A stretch of 64,000 nt of DNA. Origin: Hyperoplus lanceolatus. Lineage: Eukaryota; Chordata; Actinopteri; Uranoscopiformes; Ammodytidae. A model generated the notes under the pieces. That model did not search any database. It saw only the letters and a program-made list of their open reading frames with translations, and was not told the DNA's origin. The stretch is taken from NCBI GenBank assembly GCA_026929865.2, contig CM049400.1, forward strand, positions 16,250,001 through 16,314,000. The letters run 5' to 3'. Shown piece by piece: positions 41,801 through 54,060 of this stretch. Numbering within the stretch: the first letter of the stretch is position 1; the number at the start of each line of letters is the position of its first letter. The translations under genes and the position numbers were made by a program.

Positions 41801-44800
41801 CTCCTCACTGCTCACGTCAACACCGTCAGACAACATTTGTTTAGGTATTTACAGTATTATATGGACAGCTACATAAAAACAAATAACACGGTGAAACATA
41901 TGTAACCACAATCAACATATGCACATTTTATTTTCCTATACACTTAAATAGATAGTAGTGATAGCCAGATCGGTGTTTGTTGCAATTAACATCGCACATC
42001 CAAGGTAGCATCAAAACAAAGCACACATTGGACTGAAATGATTTGAGTGGTGAGATATGTTGTACTTGTAACCATCTCTATGAATGCTCTACATATTATA
42101 CTATCCACAAATGACATGAAGTGCCTTAAATGGTCTTCTTACTGTTCCACAAATGGATCCAGGTTAAATGGATCTCCGTAGATAGAGAGGGATGCGGCAC
42201 CAATGTCAGCACGCATGTTGCTTAGCGTGTTCTCTGCAGGCCGGTATACTGTAGGCAGCGAGGAGCTCTTCTTGTCCTTCACAATTCCCAGATTGTTAGC
42301 AATACGGCTTCGAGGAGTGATCGGCTTTTTCAACACCTAGTGGGAGAACATGGGTATAGAATTTATGTGGAGAGAGAAGTGTCTTCTGGCTACGAAATAC
42401 ATTCATTATTACAAATAGTGAAACACTTAACTTAACATTTCAAGAGTAATGTTGAGGACACACTCACCAGCCTTCTTCTGGATTTAGTCCTCCTCCGTTT
42501 CCTCCTTTTGACTCCGGTACTTGCTACTTTACCGTTTTTGCCCTTCGCAGAAGTTGTCTTCTTTCTGCGCCTTCCTGTTCAATCAATCATAAAAGTTATG
42601 CCTCACACACAGACAGACACACATCACCAGTTCCAACTTTTCTTTCACTATATCTGTTCATGTTTGTGCTAATCATTATGCTAACCCTATCGGAAATGTG
42701 TTGGACATTTTAATGCATGCATTACTTACTGGTCTTGCGCCTGCGGGTAGATGGGACACGAGGTGTGAAGTTCCGTACATAAACGGCCGTGTTCAGCCCA
42801 GCCACCACAGCGTTAATAGTTTCATCCAGCCAAGTGGACTGCATCATATACGTGGGAGCCAACTAGTACAGAAAAAGTTGCATTATTCCACGTTGCTTTC
42901 ACAAATGTATATTGTCTAAATGCTACACCCAAACACATGCACTGCTCCTTAAAGGTGGAGTCAGTGATTCTGGAGAATGCCTGTTGTCAAAATCAGTTAA
43001 CATTTCCTCATGATCCACTACCTGTCCGTACTGTGTGTACACTGAAACAAATCCAGTTTTAATACGCAGCCTAAGCTCTTTAAACTGGTATGTAAACAAA
43101 GGGGGCCCAGTGCAGCTTTCAACATACCTGTTTACAGATCCCAGGTTGTCTATTAAACATTGAATTTATTTTTAATCGTGCATACACACAGTACGGACAG
43201 GTTGCGGATCCTGAGGAGATATTTACTAATTTTGAATAAAAGTGATTTTGACAACAACAAGCATTCTTCAGAATTGCTGACCTCACCTTTAAGCTTGAAA
43301 TGTAGGAACATTTCAAGGAGAGCAAGCATTTTGTTTTTCACTTCATTTAACCTTTATTTATACTGGAGAGATCATTAAGGGGATGACCCTCATTTACAAT
43401 GACGTAGAGTCAAACAAATGCAAAGAAACAACAACACAAACACAATGCAAATATAACACATTTTCAAACCCACATGCTATTATTTCTGATGTCAGTAGCA
43501 CTTAAGTTCATTAACAAAAAACACACAAAAGAATAAATCATCACTTAAATAGTATGGTAAATAATACAATCTGCACAACAAAATCTCTGCAAGATCCATC
43601 AGCATTGTGCTTTATTCTGGTGTAAGTGTATTAGAAAAATGAGCCAAGACAGAAGCGTCACGCCTCCATGCCAAACCTGTGAGGTGCGTGCCTGTGTGAT
43701 GCGATGTCGGTTGACGTTGGCTCGGACCCTCTCGCTATGCTGGGTGCGGGCGATGGCTCTGGTGGGACCTGGAACACGGGACTGGGATCGACTGGTGGCA
43801 GGACGAGCGCTGGAAGGAAGGCTCTCTGTGTCGCTAACCTCTTCAGCTGAAACCCCTGAGGAGGACACGAATGATCAACATCTGACATGTGAAAAAATAA
43901 TATACTAAGGGAAAACTATTAGTTGAGTGCTTAAGCATGGCCACGTGCAATATAATGAATAAAGTTATGCGTCAATATGGTTTTCTTTAATAGATGTTCT
44001 TTTTGGGGGTAGGCAGGAGGGTGTAAATCATATATCGGAAATATGTATATATTTTTCATTCATACACCTATTCCCCAATAATCGAAAAAAAGAAAATTCA
44101 AATAACTTAAATTCACTGTAATATGTAATACTATAACAAAATGGAATATTAAAAAATAAAGAAAATCCTGTCTGTAGGCTAAATGACAATCGAGTCCAAA
44201 ATACTGATTAAGATTGCATGAATTGAAGAGGGTATATAAGTTAAAGGCTTACTTGAGTGTTGTACGTTGCTGACTTCACACTCTGGGCAAAACCACTCCT
44301 CTACAGGAACTGAGTCAAGAGGAGGCGTGAGACACTCCATGTGATACCTACGGAAAACAAAAAAGCTTATGGCCGTGTCCGAACTGCCATACTAACATCC
44401 TACTCATACTCATTTTGACTTCAATTTGAGTATGTGACGGTTGGGTATGCGAGTTTGGGTATGTGAGAAATTCCCGGATGAGTACTAACTTCCGGGAAGA
44501 TTTTGGGTATGATTCGCTTGTATACTTTTCCTACTCAACCGCCCCACAATGCACTGGGTCAATTCTACCCGCCCAGGAAAATGAAATATTTTCGAGCAAG
44601 TTGCTAGGCAACAACATTGTTTGGGGTTCCGCGATCTGACAGACGTACGTGCAGTCATTCATAAACTCTTACAATAGATAAGAGATGAAGATAAATACCT
44701 AACAACATTAGAGTTACTAAGTGAAATGAGTGAAGTGAGTCTGATAGTGGAGAGAGATTAGAACAGATCGCTGTTCCACACACCGCGGCTCGTCCAGCTC

Positions 44801-47800
44801 AACTCACAGACAGCTGAGTGCTAATGAGCCGGACAGAGAGCGTCGGAGGGATCCTCCGCCTCAAAATATAATTATTATAAAACAAGAGGTCTAAAACACA
44901 GATGATGAACACAGAACTGTAAAAATCTAGTTCAATATCTAACCTGTAGAGGGCGGTTATAAGCTTAACAGTGTCTAAACTGCCTGAATCTTATAAGAAG
45001 AAGAAGAAATTCTTCATTGCTTGAGTATACTTCAACTGAGAACGTTTCGACGCAGCTCGCATACACAATCGATCTTTGAGTAGAGAGTATGCAGTAGATG
45101 GTGAGTATGTAGGATGTAGGACGCTAGTATGGCAGTTCGGACACGGCCTATCAGTTTTTTCTGATCATGACAAACCAAAACGGCTTATTGGGCAAAACGA
45201 TTTAGAGAAAATATCTAATTCCAATGTTTCTGGCAGATATTGCAGCTACAATTTGATTTGCATCTAATATTCATGATGAAGCTTTGGATCAACAGAGAGA
45301 TATAGAAACATCTGTCAAAAAAGCTGCAGTGTATTTTTTTTTTTTTTTGCAAGTCTACATTTACATTTTTCCATTTCCCATGCAAATACGACTTAATTAA
45401 ATTGAACTGAAAGTCAATGGTTCCGCTGACTTTCCATACCGTAGCGCTCGATCATTTTGCTATACCACAAATTGGTTGTTGTGACGACATTTTTCCGCGC
45501 TGTCTGACTCCGTCTTTGACTGAAGTATGTGCGCGAGTGAATTTCATGTTTTATCTAGCGCTCTGAGGAATTCCATCCTCTTTGCTTGGTAGTTACCCAT
45601 AGTTACCGAGTCGCACTGCCTTCGTGAGCCCGTTTGATACGAAGCCAGTCACAAATGTCTCTCAAATACGAGTTTTGGCGGGCGTACATTCATCAGGAGA
45701 CTATTTTATCGCACCGCAATGGTAATTTTGTATCGCGTTTCACCTGCCTAGTTAGTGGGCGTATATGAAAGCCCATTGGGCCACTTCTGATTGGTTAGCA
45801 TGACTGCTACACGGGGGACACTTGTTGGGCCTGTTCCAGAAAGCAGGGCAACTCTCTGACTTGACTTATCTCAAGTCTGATATAAGCTCCTTTTACACAG
45901 AGATTGTGGCATATTGACGGAACAACATCACTCCAAAATGCCGGCTTTGCTTGCTTCTGTGTTATTTACACAGAAGCAAGCAACGCCGGCCTGCTGGCGC
46001 ATCAGTAGCTCCTTTTACACAGCGTTCCGGAATGAAAGAGGTGCTTGTAAACAGCGTAAGGTGTGACGTAAACATTTAGCGCTGCGCCGGTCAGCTGCTT
46101 TACAACAACAACACTGGCAGGTGAATTGAGAGCAGAAGTGCTGGAGCTTGCAGTAAGAGGGCAGTATTTTACTGTCCCCACGATGTGCCAGTTGATCTCG
46201 CTACGCGCTGAGTCCAACATCACTGGGACTGTTAACCAAACTGACAAAATCAATCCGCTTCACCTCTTCACGTCTTGAGTTGTGTTAGCAAAACAGTAGC
46301 TCTGTGGCTAACAGCTGAGCCGGAGCCTTCAGTCAGCTGAAGCAGACGGGGCGAGCAGACTATTCCCCCGTTACTAGGTCTTATCCTTGGTCGTTCCTAT
46401 TTACTGGCGTAGGCTACTACTGGCCGCAGCTTGACATAGTAACCGTTGCTACTGAGTGAGTTCCGACCGTGTAGCGGCTGTTGGCTGTTAAAACAACATG
46501 TTGCTTCAATGAATTGCTTTATTTTTGTAGTAGCCATGTAGCCTAATAAGCGGGATAATGTATAGCGAACGGGTCACTTGCTAGAAATAAAGACCGACAA
46601 GCTGAAGCAGGAGCCCGACGCGCAGCGGAGGGCTCTTGTTCAGCTTGACCCGTTCGCTATACTTTATCCCTTACTTAGCCTAGCCTAGCTTTCCCATTGT
46701 ACAACTTCTCCTGGGCAGAAATAGACTCATACACTCTGCAAAATGAAGCGCGGGGGTTTGGATTGAGCAACGGACCTCATGATCAGATAGATCAACAGAT
46801 TCCCTCGTTCCGCAACTGTCGCATTTAAACAGCAGGGCGGAGGGCCGAAAGGCCGGCATATTCCCGGCTTTCACTGGCTGTGTAAAAGGGGCAATAGTAA
46901 TCTCGGTAATTCAAGACATTTTTTTTTCTCAAGCATAATGAGTAGCAATATTGATGTAACCATTGAAATCATGTGCAGTAAACAGACTGTCTCAAGTACA
47001 GAAAACCTACTGAAATTCTTTACTGCAAACAAATAGTACAGTATTAATTCAAGTAGCCTACCTGATTGATTTATAACTAAATCAATTTTCCTCAGCAAGT
47101 GATCCAATTGAACATTCGTGCATCATTTCTTCACCAAAACACCTATTATTTATTTAAAGCGTCTGGTCTGTGACTTGGACCACTCAAGTGAACAGTAAAC
47201 ATTTGCGTTCAGCGTCACATTTTAGCCTGACAGAAATATGCCACTGATGTTACAAAACTCTAGGTTGATAAAAAAATATATGAAGTGCAACACAAATGAT
47301 AAATTCTGAATTGAGAGTATGTCCTCAACAGTGTTGGGCAAGTTACTTCAAAAGCGTAATGCGGTATTTATTACTGGCATTTAAAAGTAGTTAGTTACAT
47401 TACAATATTACTGTCTTTGAATTGTAAGGCATTACACTACTTTTACATTACTTTTGCATTACTTTCACCAAAATAACATGAAATATGGATTTGGTGTTCT
47501 CAATAGATCTTCTTGTTTTCAATGCAGCTCATTACACAGCAGGAGGTGACATGGTATGGCATAATGACTGAGCTAGGCTTAAGGCTAACACAAGTAGGCC
47601 TATGCTATATAATATAATGGTCACAGTTATGGCTCATGGTGCAATACATTTTATAATAGAAATACTGTATCTTTAGGTATTTATTTAGCCTATATTAATA
47701 TCAATAGAGCTAGAGCCTACTACTGTAGATTGAAAAAGTAAATTGAGCCTCAAAGATTTATTTCTTGCGTTCTGGCGACTTAAAAGCACAAACAAGTTGT

Positions 47801-50800
47801 TCACATCATCATCAACTTTTGCCTTTTTTAGTTGTTCCAAAGAATCTGCCTTATCATCTTGCCATCTAATCTAAATGATAACAGCCCATTATGTTTGTTT
47901 ATTGTCTCTCTTGCGTGACATTTTATAATAACAATAGTAGCCTTAATATATCTCCTTTGCTAATTCAAAGCATCCACTCATTATGTTGGGAGTCGACGTA
48001 TGTGTCAGAGGCATGAATCGACGAAGCGATCAACTCTTATTGTGACTTTTTTGCTGCAGCACTTGTAGTGCTGAGGAGAGCTTGTCAACTGCGCTGTCCT
48101 TTACGCACCATCATTGCCGCCGTTATGTTAAGATTTTATAATTTGCATCAAAGCAAACCCTTTAGGCGCCGGGTTTTATTTTTAAAAATACTAGATTTTG
48201 ACACTTAAATTTCAGAAGGCTCTGGATTGAAAGTGGTTTGAGATAGAGAAAGTGTAAATGAGACAAATATTGAGAATGACCTAACGTTTATCTGGGGAGT
48301 AAATTTTCCCATCTAATTAGCATAGTATGACGTCATATGGTGGCGGCCATGTTGTAGGCTATTATGTAATTTCCATGAAATACCTGATATTTTGAAAGAG
48401 AGTTGAAATTATTTAATCAGATTCACCCCTCCATCCATTTGTAATGATGTCCACTTTGTTGTAAGCCAACAGTTGCAAACTAGAACTAGAACTACACCAC
48501 AAAACTCATGTACACAGTAGGCGTTTTTTATGATTTTTTTTTACCCACCACCATTTTTGTTTCCTTTTTTCTTCTATTCTGCATTATTACTATTATCATC
48601 ATTATTATCATTATAATATGATAATATTAATATATATATAATGCTGCGTCACATGGCTGCACCACTGCTGCGCATGGACGCACCGTGACCGAGGCCGTAG
48701 AAAGAGTGAACACCAACTCCCTACTCGTTAACTTTTTGCTTGCCATATCTCTTAATAACTCCTAAATCCAGCAATACCGCTTCAGCATAAATAGCTTCGT
48801 GGCACACTATCTCCGATTTCGCACCTAACAACAGCGCGTTTCATTTGCAGCCTGGACGCGGAGGTGTGTCACCTCTCTGCTCTGACAGCAGGCAGGGACT
48901 CGCTCCGAGGGGCTGCTCCGAGACTGACCGCCTCTGAGTGCTCTTAGACAGGGAGGGGCTCGCGGCAGCACCCGCTGCTCGTTGAGCACAGAGTCATACG
49001 TGCTTTCACGTCAGAGTCTCCAAACACCACAAAAGTTTTCAATAACTTGGGCAGTGAGACGGAAGCCAGTAGGCTAGCGCATCTTTGGAATCAATTGTAG
49101 CAGCAAATCGAGTTTTCTTCTCCTCTAGCAGTAACATTAGCGTGGGTTTTTTTCTCCTCTGCGAAACTCGCGGTGTTGGCCAATTTGTATAAAAACAACA
49201 AGCCAGTCAATTTCGGGTTTAAAATGCATTGTAACGCACGTTTCTGAGCTATGTACCGCGTTACATATTACCATTTTTTTTGCTGTAATGCCTTACATTA
49301 CCGCGTTACAGCAAAACGTAATGCATTACAGTAATGCATTACTTCCTGTAACGCGTTACTCCCAACACTGGTCCTCAATGTGTAATATGATTATGATCAA
49401 ATGAACAGAACATCTTCGGGAAATGATAAAACATCCAGATGGAGATTCCTGTGTAGTATTTTTATTTTCTCACTCAATCCACTCTTCAAGAAAAGGACTT
49501 GCTATTCCCACACTTCCTTTAGACACTTCCTTCATTCTGTAGCTTCAGCTTAAAATGACAGAAAACTTGTAGTTGGTTGAAACAAAAAAAGCCAGTTAGC
49601 AGGTTTTCTGAGATTAAGACACAGCGGGAACTGACTCAGGGCTGAGCTGAACCGGCTTTGTCTCTACTGAACCCACTTTCTGGAACAGGCCCCCAGTTGA
49701 ATTTGCAAACCCATTAACGCAACAGTTTAGAGCGTGTTTAGATCCTAATTGCAGCCTTTGTCTCCAATAAATCATTCAATCTTAGCTATAAAAACATAAA
49801 CTGACTTTCAACATAAGACAGGGTTCTTTTATTAAAATAAAATCTCTCACCCAGCATCACAGCCATCGCAGAGCAATAGGCGATCCTCGCGGTCACTGCC
49901 CCCACACACCTCACAGCTGGTCTGCTCCAGGTCCAAATCTACAATTTCCTCCACAACTTCCTTCACAGGCTTTTGCACTGTGATCTGAATTGAGCAGCCC
50001 ATCACAAAGATACCACATTAGCCATCAATCCACACAACAGTATACAGAGAAAACTGAGTTAATAAATGTACCCAGGAGTTTTGAGACCAAGACATCAAAT
50101 GCACTCACCACTTTCTTGACTTTGCCTCCATAACATTTCCTCAGGTAGATGTTGTTGAAGGTGATTCGGTCGACGGGGCACGAGTTTGCATTCTAAATAA
50201 GCAGAGAACATTAAACATTATGTAAATGAGCCATTCAGCTTTCTCTACCCCCAGATGCTTCTTCAAATGCAGAGCAGCAGCAGCAGCATATACAAACATT
50301 TAGTCAAACCCACCTTGGCCCATTCAAGGATGCAGTCGAGACAGAAGTAGTGCTCACAACTCTCTGGTGTTACCACAGGCTGACTGGTGAAGGAGTTAAG
50401 GCAGATGGGACACTTGTCTGCGTCCTCATCCGAGCTGGACAGCCCCGCAACGTCAGCAGAGGTCCCCCCAAGAGCTCCGTCCTCGGCCTGAGCGTCTTCT
50501 TCCTCATCTGATAAAGTGGGTAGAAGTCTATGTTTTATATTTTTATATTTTTATTGTTAGAGGATATTGCAGCATGACAAAAAGTAGTGGGCAAAATAAT
50601 GGTTTACTTATTTCACCTCGTCAGTGTGTATAGCAGCAGTAGCTTACTTTTCCTCTTTCAACACAAGAGGAAATCTAATAGCTTGTTAAAATTACAATAG
50701 TTTGCAGGTTGAATCAGACCAGCTAAAAATGTGTGATATGATAACATAGTTGTTTCTTTAAAAGGAAAAGAACAGACCGCCATCTTTGACAACAATATGA

Positions 50801-51279
50801 ATGGCACAGGCTGCGTTCCAATCCACATACGTTCTGCTATCTAGTATGGTAGAAAAAGGATTTAGGATGTCCCAGTTCTTGTGGTCATTATTCTCCTCCT
50901 CTTTACCATCTTCTTCTTCCTCTTCCTCTTCCCCATCTTCATCTAGGTTATCCTCCCCCTCTTCCTCTCCACTGTCAGACTCTCCCTCGTCAGACTCGGC
51001 TTCATCATCCTCTGAGTCATCTAGGAGAGAAAAACAATGTTTAAAAAAGCACGCAGAAAATGCACATGGTTTGCAAGCTTTACGGTATGTTTGATACAGC
51101 GACTTTTATGAGAGTGAATTTGAAAAAAAATAAAACGACTCATTCTTGCATCGGCCTATGATGCTCCAACGCTAAAACAAAAACACGTTACCTGAAATGT
51201 CCCACAACGCAGGCCTTTTTCCTTTGCTTTGGGACGCACTGCGGTTGATCAGCTCGTCTTGGCTGTCATCTTCATCCAT
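35730..51279 (-). CDS. phrf1: PHD and RING finger domain-containing protein 1
   Basis: Eighteen coding exons, all phases consistent, 1753 residues (human about 1650). Exons from the start: 51192-51279, 50907-51020, 50314-50507, 50109-50192, 49851-49984, 44253-44347, 43677-43855, 42730-42862, 42468-42574, 42143-42336, 41685-41810, 41041-41195, 39040-40924, 36978-38278, 36764-36840, 36285-36395, 36035-36166, 35730-35882. After an acidic N-terminus come a RING finger at about 100-140 (Cys100, 103, 118, His120, Cys123, 126, 137) and a PHD finger at 184-228 (CEVCGGSD to WFCPEC). Then follow basic and Ser-rich regions, with large RS-rich exons 13-14, and a C-terminal domain from about 1660 ([19 protein letters not shown]) of the SRI type that binds the Pol II CTD. 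Family knowledge: a nuclear ubiquitin ligase binding methylated H3K36. The start [11 protein letters not shown] matches the family N-terminus. Confidence 0.95.
38279..39039 (-). other. phrf1 intron between the two large exons
   Basis: It separates exons 13 and 14. Besides the (CAA)n it holds related AAGTGGACTTT/AGTGGACTC words on both sides of the repeat, suggestive of a small decayed element without definable ends. Confidence 0.6.
38827..38857. repeat. (CAA)n tract in a phrf1 intron
   Basis: About ten CAA units in the intron between the two large RS-rich exons. Confidence 0.85.
42953..43288. mobile_element. TTAA-flanked MITE with about 100-bp inverted repeats in a phrf1 intron
   Basis: TTAA at 42949-42952 and 43289-43292. 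The two ends are inverted, imperfect copies over roughly 100 bases, sharing GTCAG, GAATGC, TTGTCAAAATCA and CTGTCCGTACTGTGTGTA. The structure is a short foldback MITE of a piggyBac/Kolobok-like TTAA family. Its insertion between exons 7 and 8 leaves both splice sites intact. Confidence 0.85.
43335..43470 (-). repeat. LINE/SINE 3'-end fragment
   Basis: AACCTTTATTTATAC next to GAGATCATTAAGG on the plus strand resembles the 3' end of fish non-LTR elements and is similar in its first bases to the SINE tail at 30145. No coding part remains. Confidence 0.5.
44371..45148. mobile_element. Terminal-inverted-repeat element (MITE) in a phrf1 intron
   Basis: GGCCGTGTCCGAACTGCCAT at the left end and its exact inverse at the right end. 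The match continues to about 37 bases with two mismatches. TAT directly flanks both ends and may be the target duplication, which would fit PIF/Harbinger- or ISL2EU-like families. 778 bp, no transposase frame. It starts only 23 bases beyond the acceptor side of phrf1 exon 6. Confidence 0.85.
45149..45826. other. phrf1 intron sequence between elements
   Basis: Unique sequence with a T-run near 45336-45348; nothing further recognised. Confidence 0.5.
45886..46892. mobile_element. Nested inverted-repeat element, 1.0 kb
   Basis: The left end GCTCCTTTTACACAG pairs with CTGTGTAAAAGGGGC at the right, with one mismatch in 15 bases. A second copy of the left end lies at 46008-46022. The interior has two foldbacks: a 16-bp perfect stem (TTGCTTGCTTCTGTGT with its inverse, about 45940-45990) and 25-base arms GGGATAATGTATAGCGAAC at 46552-46576 and 46646-46670. 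Family unknown; it is non-coding. Confidence 0.65.
46552..46670. repeat. Long foldback inside the nested element
   Basis: Arms 46552-46576 and 46646-46670 are inverse with one mismatch in 25 bases and enclose about 70 bases. It could be a still smaller insertion. Confidence 0.75.
47329..49370. mobile_element. hAT-type DNA transposon, non-autonomous or decayed
   Basis: Ends CAGTGTTGGG and CCCAACACTG, flanked on both sides by GTCCTCAA (47321-47328 and 49371-49378), a perfect 8-bp target duplication as made by hAT transposases. Subterminal regions are rich in GTAATGC/GTTAC words. 2042 bp, without a recognisable transposase frame on either strand. Confidence 0.92.
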
Positions 51280-51281
51280 GG

Positions 51282-52310
51282 CTGACCATGAAGAAGAAGA
51301 GCACCTTTACAATAGTTCTTCTCACAGATGTCCTCCCAATGTATCCTTTGAAGATAGATAGAAGGATTGCATACATTGTTTTGTTGTTTAATCCCAGACA
51401 GTGTTTGTATTTGCTTGTGTGCGAAATTTTCAAAACAAACAAATGGTTTCATAATAGTCTAGCAGTATCTGGCTTAAACATTATGGGCTAAGTGTAATGG
51501 TAGAACGTGAGCCAATCTACTCACTGTTTAAAAGGCCAGGTGAGCTCGGAAAGACATTCAACCAAATGTATGGAATGACAAAGGTTTTGTTTTGTTTCTT
51601 CCAAATCCTTGGAAGAAAGTGAAAATGAGCATCAAGCACGTCCTCTTGGTCTATACATGGGACGTAGCAATACAGTGAATAGACGATAGGTCAAGCACGA
51701 TCTTACTACCAACGAATGACCTTTGAAACTATAAAACAACTTTATCAATGTTCCGAATTTCGTATTTTTTTGGCTGACAAACAAGAAAGGGTAACATTGC
51801 ACTGGCTAGCCAGCAACATCAGTATGCTGCAGTGTAAGCTAAGGCTAAGTTTGTAAACAAAGAAGAAAACTAGGCACCAAACAGAGTGCTCCCTCTGTGC
51901 CTCAAATTAAATATACGTGCAGCGTTCACGTGCATGTCCACATTAAAGATAAACGGACCTACAAGCATGCGGGACTAGCATATAACGATGTTCTTACTGC
52001 ACAAATGGCGCTAGCGAGTAACATTAGCTTCAGCATAACGTGTTAGCTAGCCTCAGAATAGCAACATTTAGCGAACGACAACTACGACAACTACAAGCTC
52101 GTTCGTGCTCTGCACGCAGTGTGTAAGGGAGTTTACGCAAAGTCCCCATTCAACCGTCATTACTACGGTGTCATACTCTAGCATTACATAGTTATTTCAA
52201 ACCTACCCTATGGAGTTGTGGTCTGAGGTATGTCAGAGTGATTTGAAGTCTCCACTGTTGTTGAGTGACACCACCGGCTGGCTAGAGACGGAAAAGGCCG
52301 AGTGCAATCA
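51282..52310 (-). promoter_or_regulatory. phrf1 first intron, noncoding exon 1 and promoter
   Basis: A spliced leader is likely. The acceptor CTTCTTCTTCATGGTCAG lies two bases before the ATG, and a donor CCATAGG/GTAGGT is found at 52207 on the minus strand. That places a noncoding first exon at about 52207-52310. The surrounding sequence is free of simple repeats and relatively CpG-rich. The exact start is not known. Confidence 0.5.
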
Positions 52311-52375
52311 GCCGACTCTTAAAGAGACAGTGTCCGTTGACGAGACCCATTTTTACTCGCTGGCTTTCGACCCAG

Positions 52376-52562
52376 TGTGAGACTTTTGATGTTATTTTAT
52401 TGTACCTTATTTTTGTTATTTTATATATTATTTTTACCTTAGCTTTATTATTTTTTTTATCTATTTTTATTGTACCTTATTTTAGGCCTGTACAGCACTT
52501 TGTCTCTGCTCTGGTTTGATGAAAGCGCTTTATAAATAAAGTAGTTGGATTGGATTGGATAT
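52376..52562 (+). repeat. LINE/SINE 3'-tail fragment
   Basis: TTTTATTGTACCTTATTTT repeats lead into AAAGCGCTTTATAAATAAAG and a TTGGAT triplicate, a tail structure typical of L2-like retroposon ends in fish. No body is left. Confidence 0.6.
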
Positions 52563-54060
52563 GAAACCATAGATGAAACCGGTCGGAGACATGTACACGT
52601 GAATTAGATACAGTGTGGCTGGATACCACAGTGTGTCCGCATAGATATGTATGGTGTGTCCGTAGCATAGTATATAATCTATCTAGTAGGCTACTGTCTG
52701 TACCAGAGTGTGTCAAGTTATTAATGGCTCAGTCTGCTATCCAAATTCAAACCATAGAGAAGCCCTTAAAAACAAATCAAACACTAAACGATAATACATG
52801 TTTTTGGAGTAGAAATAAAGGGCAATATTTTCCATTGTAAAACACATAAAAGGATGTATTTGATTGTATACACTGTACCTTACGACCTTACACTTTATTG
52901 TGAATGCACTGCTCGGGAAATGTCCACCACACTGTCAAGTCAACCCAGTGTAAGGCTACCTCAACCTTACCATTAGGCTATAAAAGGCTAATAAATCAAA
53001 TCAAAGGTATGATAAATGTAGGCTAATTGAAATTGTATTAACAGTCTATTAACAGTGAGGCTACAACGAAAATGTGCCCTCTGTCTCCCCCCAGTGGTAA
53101 CCTTAACTTGACAAAACCAGCTGTTACATCATACAATGTAATCCTCAATTTGCTACTTTATGTCATGGGGTTATGTGTATCCTGGCTGTGAATAATCCGT
53201 CAAGGTCTTGACCGTCAAAACTGGTCAAAAAGAAAACAATAGTGTAAACAGGCTACCCAAACCCAAAAAGTTATTCGATCATATCAAATAAGACAGAGAA
53301 CATTATGTTCTTCTGAGTTTACAAAGGGGGTCAATCAAATAGCCTACAGTGATTTGTGTGTTTGTGTCTAAAAAAAGAGGTGTTCTCTTATAATTAACCA
53401 TATCTGATGATAAAAAGTATTTAGGCCTAATAGTAACATTTTAACATCAGGGTTATCAATTCATGCTATGATTTGATTAAATTCCGTTTAATAAAAGTGT
53501 AGGCCTAACACTTTTCTTTAGCAAACGTGACATTTAAAAGAAAAATATTATCGAAATGCAGGTTACATTGCAGTGAAATGATGGCATGTGATACAATTTG
53601 TGTTAGCGATGTCAGGGGGTTCCTAAACTCTCACTCCGTAAATAATTGAGAGTTCATCATCATCACGTCCTCCTTCTCCTCCCCCTCCGCCTCCTCGGCG
53701 TCATCATCAGATCAGACTGTCATGCTGCATCCTTGGTACGTGCACAGCCACACTCCGCTCATGGCAACACTGTACACAAGTAAGCCGAGTTCAACCACTT
53801 CGTATTGTAGGGGTAGGGGCGTCCTTTGTCAAAGCGGATAAAAGCACACGCATCCCACCCCCAAAGAGCAGCTGTCGCATCACGTGCGTCTATTTGGGGA
53901 TAAAGGGACCTGTGTCGCATTGACTTTTGCAATAAATAATAATCCATGGCAGAAAACTGTAGACACCATAATGGTTCATTCCTAATGTACGACGTGCAAA
54001 ACTGAACGCGCCGCACCCCAACTATAACTCTCAAAGTCAACCTAAATGCTGCCCTCGTAA
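52563..54060. other. Intergenic upstream of phrf1
   Basis: Unique, AT-rich at first, then GC-rich from about 53640. Nothing coding recognised on either strand. Confidence 0.45.

Larger units (their letters stand above)
45827..49693. mobile_element. Outer terminal-inverted-repeat element containing two nested insertions
   Basis: GGGCCTGTTCCAGAAAG at the left (45827) and its inverse CTTTCTGGAACAGGCCC at the right (to 49693). Between them lie a second element (45886-46892) and a hAT element (47329-49370). Without these the outer element would be about 0.8 kb. The ends match a repeat end I recall as common in fish. No target duplication is clear and no transposase frame is present. Confidence 0.7.
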
